A stretch of 34,456 nt of DNA from Corynebacterium sp. (GTDB lineage: Bacteria > Actinomycetota > Actinomycetes > Mycobacteriales > Mycobacteriaceae), in assembly GCF_012837295.1 (NCBI RefSeq), contig NZ_DURI01000059.1:1-34456 (forward strand), read 5' to 3'. Positions 29,602-34,456 of the stretch are shown piece after piece (within the stretch, counting starts at the first letter, position 1; each line of letters starts with the position of its first letter). The position numbers and the translations under genes were made by a program. Under the pieces are notes generated by a model, which saw only the letters and a program-made list of their open reading frames with translations, ran no database searches and was not told the origin of the DNA.

Positions 29602-31056
29602 TTGCGTACCACGACCGCGACCACTGACCGAACCCCTCTGATCCGGGATGGGGAGGTGGTGGACGCGGGCGCGACGACGCGCGGCGGCACCATCGCTTCA
29701 GCCCGGCCCTCCGACGGGACCGCCGACCACCGGCGCCGGGACACCGCATTGCGCACCTACGTGCTGGACACGTCGGTGCTGCTGTCCGACCCGCATGCGC
29801 TGCGGAAATTCGCCGAGCACTCCGTTGTGCTGCCGCTGGTGGTGATCAACGAGCTGGAGGCCAAGCGGCACCACCCCGAACTGGGTTGGTTCGCCCGCAC
29901 GGCGCTGCGCCAGCTGGAGGATCTGCGCCACCGGCACGAACGCCTGGACCTGCCGGTGCCCGCCAACGAAGACGGCGGCACCCTGCAGGTCGAGCTGAAT
30001 CACACGGACCCGTCGGTGCTGCCGGCGGGTTTTCGCAATGACGCCAACGATCACCGCATCCTGGCCTGTGCCCTGAACTTCCGGGCGGAGGGCCACGACA
30101 CGGTGCTGGTGACCAAGGACATTCCGCTGCGCGTGAAGGCCGGTGCGGTGGGGCTGCCCGCCGACGAGTACCACGCGCAGGATGTGGTGGTCACCGGTTA
30201 CACGGGGCTGGCGGAGGTGGGCGCGGCGTCGGAGGACATCGACGCGCTGTTCCGCAATGGCTTCGTGCAGCTTCGCGACGACGCCGCCACCGCCGACGGC
30301 GTGCCCGCCCGGGAGCTGCCGGTGCATTGCGGGGTGCAGCTCACCGCGGGCACGCAGTCCGCGTTGGGGCGCATTCTGCCCGGTGGCGGGGTGCGCCTGG
30401 TCCGCGGCGACCTGGAGGCCTTCGGTCTGCGGGGCCGTTCGGCGGAGTAGCGCATCGCGCTGGATCTGCTTCTCGACGACGAGGTGGGCATCGTCTCGCT
30501 GGGCGGGCGCGCCGGCACCGGGAAGTCCGCGCTGGCGTTGTGCGCCGGCCTGGAGGCGGTGATGGAGCATGGCAGGCACCGCAAGATCGTGGTGTTCCGC
30601 CCGCTCTACGCCGTCGGCGGCCAGAACCTGGGGTACTTGCCCGGGTCGGAGAGCGAGAAGATGAACCCGTGGGCGCAGGCGGTGTACGACACGTTGGAGG
30701 GACTGGTCAGCCCTAACGTCATGGAGGAGATCCAGGCGCGGGACATGCTCGAGGTGCTGCCGCTGACGCACATCCGCGGACGCAGCCTGCACGACAGCTA
30801 CGTCATCGTCGACGAGGCGCAGTCGCTGGAGCGCAACGTGCTGCTCACGGTGCTGTCGCGCCTGGGGGCGAACTCGCGGGTGGTGCTCACCCACGACGTC
30901 GCGCAGCGGGACAATCTGCGGGTCGGGCGCCACGACGGCGTGGCGGCGATCATCGAGAAGCTCAAGGGCAACGATCTTTTCGGCCATGTGACGCTGCAGC
31001 GGTCGGAGCGGTCGCGCATCGCGGAGCTGGTGACCAACCTGCTCGAGGAGGAATAG
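29602..31056 (+). pseudogene. PIN domain-PhoH ATPase fusion (PhoH2-type) interrupted by in-frame TAG at 30448-30450
   Basis: TTG start with AGGAG. PIN domain ([16 protein letters not shown]...[21 protein letters not shown]) to ...[11 protein letters not shown]. The same frame continues [37 protein letters not shown]...[24 protein letters not shown]...LEEE to stop at 31056. Confidence 0.85.
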
Positions 31057-31253
31057 GGAGGGACCCGCCGCCGCCCCGGCCTCCCGCGCGGGACCGCCGC
31101 CGCCTCGGCCTCCTCCTGCCGACACCTGCCGGGCGGGGCGGTCACCGCATTCGGCCCCTGTCTTCGCGGGGGCCGTTTCCGCATTCGGGGCATTTGGCAA
31201 CCGGTCGCGGAAAACGCCCCCACCGCCGCTCGACGGGGGCTATCGTTCGGGCC

Positions 31254-32942
31254 ATGAACCATTCCGCGAAGGAAACCGACATCCTGATCATCGGCGCGGG
31301 CTTCTCCGGCCTCGCCACCGGAACCAACCTGCTGCGCGAGGGCATCGAGGATTTCCGGATCATCGACCGCGGCCACGAGGTCGGCGGGACCTGGCGCGAC
31401 AACACCTACCCGGGTGCGGCGTGCGACGTGCCCAGCCACCTGTACTCCCTGTCGTTCGCGCAGGACTTCGACTGGTCGCGCAGCTTCGGCACGCAGCCGG
31501 AGATCGCCGACTACCAGCGCAGCGTCGCGGTGGAGGAGGGCCTGTACCCGCACATCGATTTCCGCACGGAGATGGTCGATGCCCGCTGGGACGATGCCGC
31601 GGGCCGCTGGCTGGTGACCACGCGCCAGCTTCCGCATCAGGTCGACGCCGGTGACGCCGTCACCGGGGTGGCGACGTCCGGGGAGAACGTGGACAAGGTC
31701 TTCGGGAAGGGCTCCGCCGCCGGTGCCGCCGGGGCTTCCGACGCCGCCGACGCTGCCGGTGCCACCGGACCTGATGGGGCCACTGGAGCCAATGGCACCG
31801 CCCCGGAGACCACCACGTGGTCGGTGCGCGAACTGGTGCTCGGCGTCGGCGCATTGTGCGAGCCGCGCCTGCCGGACATCGAGGGCATCGGGGAATTCGA
31901 GGGCAAGATCTTCCACTCCGCGCGGTGGGACCACGACGCGGACCTGCGCGGAAAGCGCGTGGCGGTGATCGGCACGGGCGCCTCGGCGATCCAGATCGTC
32001 CCGAAGATCGCGCCGTTCGTCGGCCACCTGGACGTCTACCAGCGCACGGCGCCGTTCGTGATCCCGCGCCTGGACCGCGCCTACTTCGGGTGGGAGCGTG
32101 CCGCGCTGCGCAACGTGCCCGGTCTGCGGAAGGTGGTTCGCGGACAGGACTGGTTCTTCCGCGAGATGCAGATTCCCGGCCTGACCAGGAACGAGCACCT
32201 CATGGCGCCGATCAAGGCGCTGGCGCTGGGCATGCTGCGGGTGCAGGTCCGCGACCGTGAGCTGCGGGAGAAGCTGACCCCGAAGTTCACCATCGGCTGC
32301 AAGCGCATGCTGATCTCGAACACGTACTTCCCGGCGATCGCCCGCGACAACGTCGAGTTGGTCACCGATCCGATCCAGAGGGTCAACGCACATTCGATCA
32401 CCACCGCCGACGGCACCGAGCGCCCCATCGATGTCCTGATCGTGTGCACCGGCTTCCACGTCACCGATTCGCCGACGTTCGAGCTGGTCCACGGCCGCGA
32501 GGGCGAGTCGCTGGCGCAGATGTGGGGGCGCGAGGGCATGAGCGCCCACAAGGGCACGACCATCCACGGTTTCCCGAATCTGTCGGTGTTGATGGGCCCG
32601 GCGACGGGTCTGGGGCATTCGTCGATGATCTACATGATGGAGTCCCAGGTGAATTACTTCATGGACATGCTCAAGACCAAGCGCCGCCATGGCGCCGACG
32701 TCGCCGAGGTGTCCGCGCGGGCCCAGAGGGAGTGGAACGACTGGATCCGCGACCGGTTGCCGGAGACCGTGTGGGTCACCGGCTGCGGTTCCTGGTACCT
32801 CGACGAGCACGGCAACGCCCCGTCGGTGTGGCCCAGCTGGACCTGGAAGTTCCGCGCGAAGACGAAGAAGTTCGACGCTTCGTCGTATGACCTTCGCGTG
32901 GCCAAGCCGGCCCCGGCGGTCGAGGCGGCGGGCGCCCGCTAG
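31254..32942 (+). CDS. Flavin-containing (Baeyer-Villiger type) monooxygenase
   Basis: ILIIGAGFSGLATGTNLLREGIEDFRIIDRGHEVGGTWRDNTYPGAACDVPSHLYSLSF; second Rossmann motif VAVIGTGASAIQIVPKIAP. Contains an Ala/Gly/Asp-rich insert. Confidence 0.92.
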   Translation: MNHSAKETDILIIGAGFSGLATGTNLLREGIEDFRIIDRGHEVGGTWRDNTYPGAACDVPSHLYSLSFAQDFDWSRSFGTQPEIADYQRSVAVEEGLYPHIDFRTEMVDARWDDAAGRWLVTTRQLPHQVDAGDAVTGVATSGENVDKVFGKGSAAGAAGASDAADAAGATGPDGATGANGTAPETTTWSVRELVLGVGALCEPRLPDIEGIGEFEGKIFHSARWDHDADLRGKRVAVIGTGASAIQIVPKIAPFVGHLDVYQRTAPFVIPRLDRAYFGWERAALRNVPGLRKVVRGQDWFFREMQIPGLTRNEHLMAPIKALALGMLRVQVRDRELREKLTPKFTIGCKRMLISNTYFPAIARDNVELVTDPIQRVNAHSITTADGTERPIDVLIVCTGFHVTDSPTFELVHGREGESLAQMWGREGMSAHKGTTIHGFPNLSVLMGPATGLGHSSMIYMMESQVNYFMDMLKTKRRHGADVAEVSARAQREWNDWIRDRLPETVWVTGCGSWYLDEHGNAPSVWPSWTWKFRAKTKKFDASSYDLRVAKPAPAVEAAGAR

Positions 32943-33748
32943 GCCCCGGCGCTGCGGCGGATGCAGTCGGCGATGGTGGGGCCGTCGTCGACCATCGGCA
33001 CGTGGCCGAGCCCCGGCAGCAGGTGCAGCGGCACGTCCGGCAGCACCTCGAAGTGGCGCTTCCAACCGCGCATGAGCGTCAGGTCGGTGGTGCCCCAGAA
33101 AACCGTCTGGGGCGCGCCGGCGACGTCGGGGGAGTAGTCGAAACTGGCCTTCAGGCCGTGGTCGATGACCTTGTTGCCCAGCATGTTCTTCGCGTCACGG
33201 GCCACTGCGTCGGGGGCCAGTCGCCACGGCTTCGACGAGAACATGCCGAACATCGCCGTGCGGCCCACCGCCGTCTTCGCCATCAGAGGCAGCACCGGCT
33301 TCAACGCCCGGCCGACGCCGCGCAGCGCCAGGAACTGCGCCACCGTCCGGCGCTGGTCCCACGGGCCGTGGAAGAATCCCGCCGGATTGAAGGCGGTCGC
33401 CGACGCCGCGTGCCCGCGCCGGGCCAGTTCCAACGCCAGATATCCGCCCAGCGAATTGCCCGCCACATGGGGCGTTTCGCCGTCGACGGACACGAGGCGC
33501 AGGAATTCGGCGAGTTCGTCGATCATGCGCTCGCCGACTTCGTCGTCAAGCGAATCGGGATCCGGCGTCTCGCCGTGGCCCGGAAGATCGATGGCCACCA
33601 CACGGAAGTGATCGACGAGACCGGGCAACACGTCGTCCCAGGCGTGGCGCGAATGGCAGATCCCGTGGATGAGCACCAGCGTGGGGCCCGAACCGTGGAT
33701 GGAATGGGCGATGGTCGACGGTGCCGCAGTGTCGTTGTCGTTCGTCAT
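32939..33748 (-). CDS. Alpha/beta hydrolase fold protein
   Basis: LVLIHGICHSRHAWDDVLPGL; AIDLPGHGETP; nucleophile elbow GNSLGG; C-terminal LLPGLGHVPMVDDGPTIA. ATG at 33748 or GTG at 33754. Confidence 0.9.
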   Translation of the reverse strand: MTNDNDTAAPSTIAHSIHGSGPTLVLIHGICHSRHAWDDVLPGLVDHFRVVAIDLPGHGETPDPDSLDDEVGERMIDELAEFLRLVSVDGETPHVAGNSLGGYLALELARRGHAASATAFNPAGFFHGPWDQRRTVAQFLALRGVGRALKPVLPLMAKTAVGRTAMFGMFSSKPWRLAPDAVARDAKNMLGNKVIDHGLKASFDYSPDVAGAPQTVFWGTTDLTLMRGWKRHFEVLPDVPLHLLPGLGHVPMVDDGPTIADCIRRSAGA

Positions 33749-33829
33749 GGGCACCAGGCTATTGCAGGTGAAACGACCTCGCGGGAGTTCCGGCGGATCG
33801 GGGCGACTTTGCGGTCGGGCGCCCGCCGC

Positions 33830-34456
33830 CTATTCGCCCTTGTTGGTCTCCGCGAGGCGGCGGCGCTGCGGGAAGTCCGGTGCGGCGACGGTGGCCTCGA
33901 GCGTCGCCTGGTCGGCGTAGGACGACGTCGCACCCAGCGACCGGACGGCCAGCGAACCTGCGGCGGTGCCCAGCGCGACGGCCCGTTCGGCGCTGCCGCC
34001 GCGGGCCAGCTCGGCGGCGATGGTGCCGGCGAACGCGTCACCGGCACCCGTGGTGTCCACGATCTCCTCCGCCGGGACGGTCAGCGACGGTTGGTGCCAC
34101 ACGATGCCGTCGCCGCCGTCGACCTCGGCGCGGGCGTAGACGCAGCCCTTGTCGCCCATGGAGATGACCACCGACGGGCAGTACTGCAGCAGCGAATCGA
34201 TTTGCGCGACCAGGTCGCCGCGGCGGATTCCTTCGGCGGCGCCGAGCTTGCGCAGGATCTCCCACGCCTCGGTCTCGTTGACGATCAGCGGGTCGGCGCT
34301 GTCGATCAGCGTGGGCGTCACCACGGTCACCGGCGCGAGGTTGAGAATGAACCGCGTGCCGTGCAGGTTGGCGATCATGCCCAGCTGTTCGGTGGCCTCC
34401 GGGCGCAGCTCGCCCTGGGCCAGCAGCACGTCGGCTTCGGCGATTTCCTCGGTGAA
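33830..34456 (-). CDS. PfkB-family carbohydrate kinase (ribokinase-like), 5' end beyond window
   Basis: NLAPVTVVTPTLIDSADPLIVNETEAW; catalytic motif DTTGAGDAFAGTIAAELARG. Frame stays open to the window edge. Confidence 0.88.
   Translation of the reverse strand, partial: FTEEIAEADVLLAQGELRPEATEQLGMIANLHGTRFILNLAPVTVVTPTLIDSADPLIVNETEAWEILRKLGAAEGIRRGDLVAQIDSLLQYCPSVVISMGDKGCVYARAEVDGGDGIVWHQPSLTVPAEEIVDTTGAGDAFAGTIAAELARGGSAERAVALGTAAGSLAVRSLGATSSYADQATLEATVAAPDFPQRRRLAETNKGE

Overview
This is a GC-rich (roughly 70% GC by eye) actinobacterial chromosome segment. Gene order and protein sequences look like Corynebacterium or a close relative. Most of it is a conserved housekeeping block: hrcA(3')-dnaJ-rsmE-abrB-like-phoH-ybeY-CBS/CNNM protein-era-recO-uppS-[DUF222/HNH]-zur(-)-glyS-two hypotheticals-TPM-domain protein(-)-dgt-VKOR(-)-secreted RNase Sa-like(-)-dnaG-MBL hydrolase(-)/mycothiol-dependent formaldehyde dehydrogenase(-)-TPP riboswitch/thiD-tenA(-)-tRNA-Asn-TetR remnant-DUF1707(-)-PIN/PhoH-FAD monooxygenase-alpha/beta hydrolase(-)-PfkB kinase(-, partial). 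I see no CRISPR array, prophage, transposon or obvious defence island. The points most worth a second look are: (1) a recurrent, strongly oriented motif GTCGTAAAGC (variants GTCG[T/C]AA[A/G]GC) found mostly between genes; (2) an in-frame amber codon splitting a PIN-PhoH gene exactly between its domains; (3) a DnaG primase lacking most of the canonical CHC2 zinc ligands; (4) a secreted RNase Sa-like enzyme with two cysteines next to a VKOR gene that has a near-perfect palindrome upstream; (5) a frameshifted TetR gene in a low-GC patch downstream of tRNA-Asn; (6) tandem duplications at gene 3' ends and low-complexity inserts in several core enzymes. No clearly new multi-gene system was recognised.
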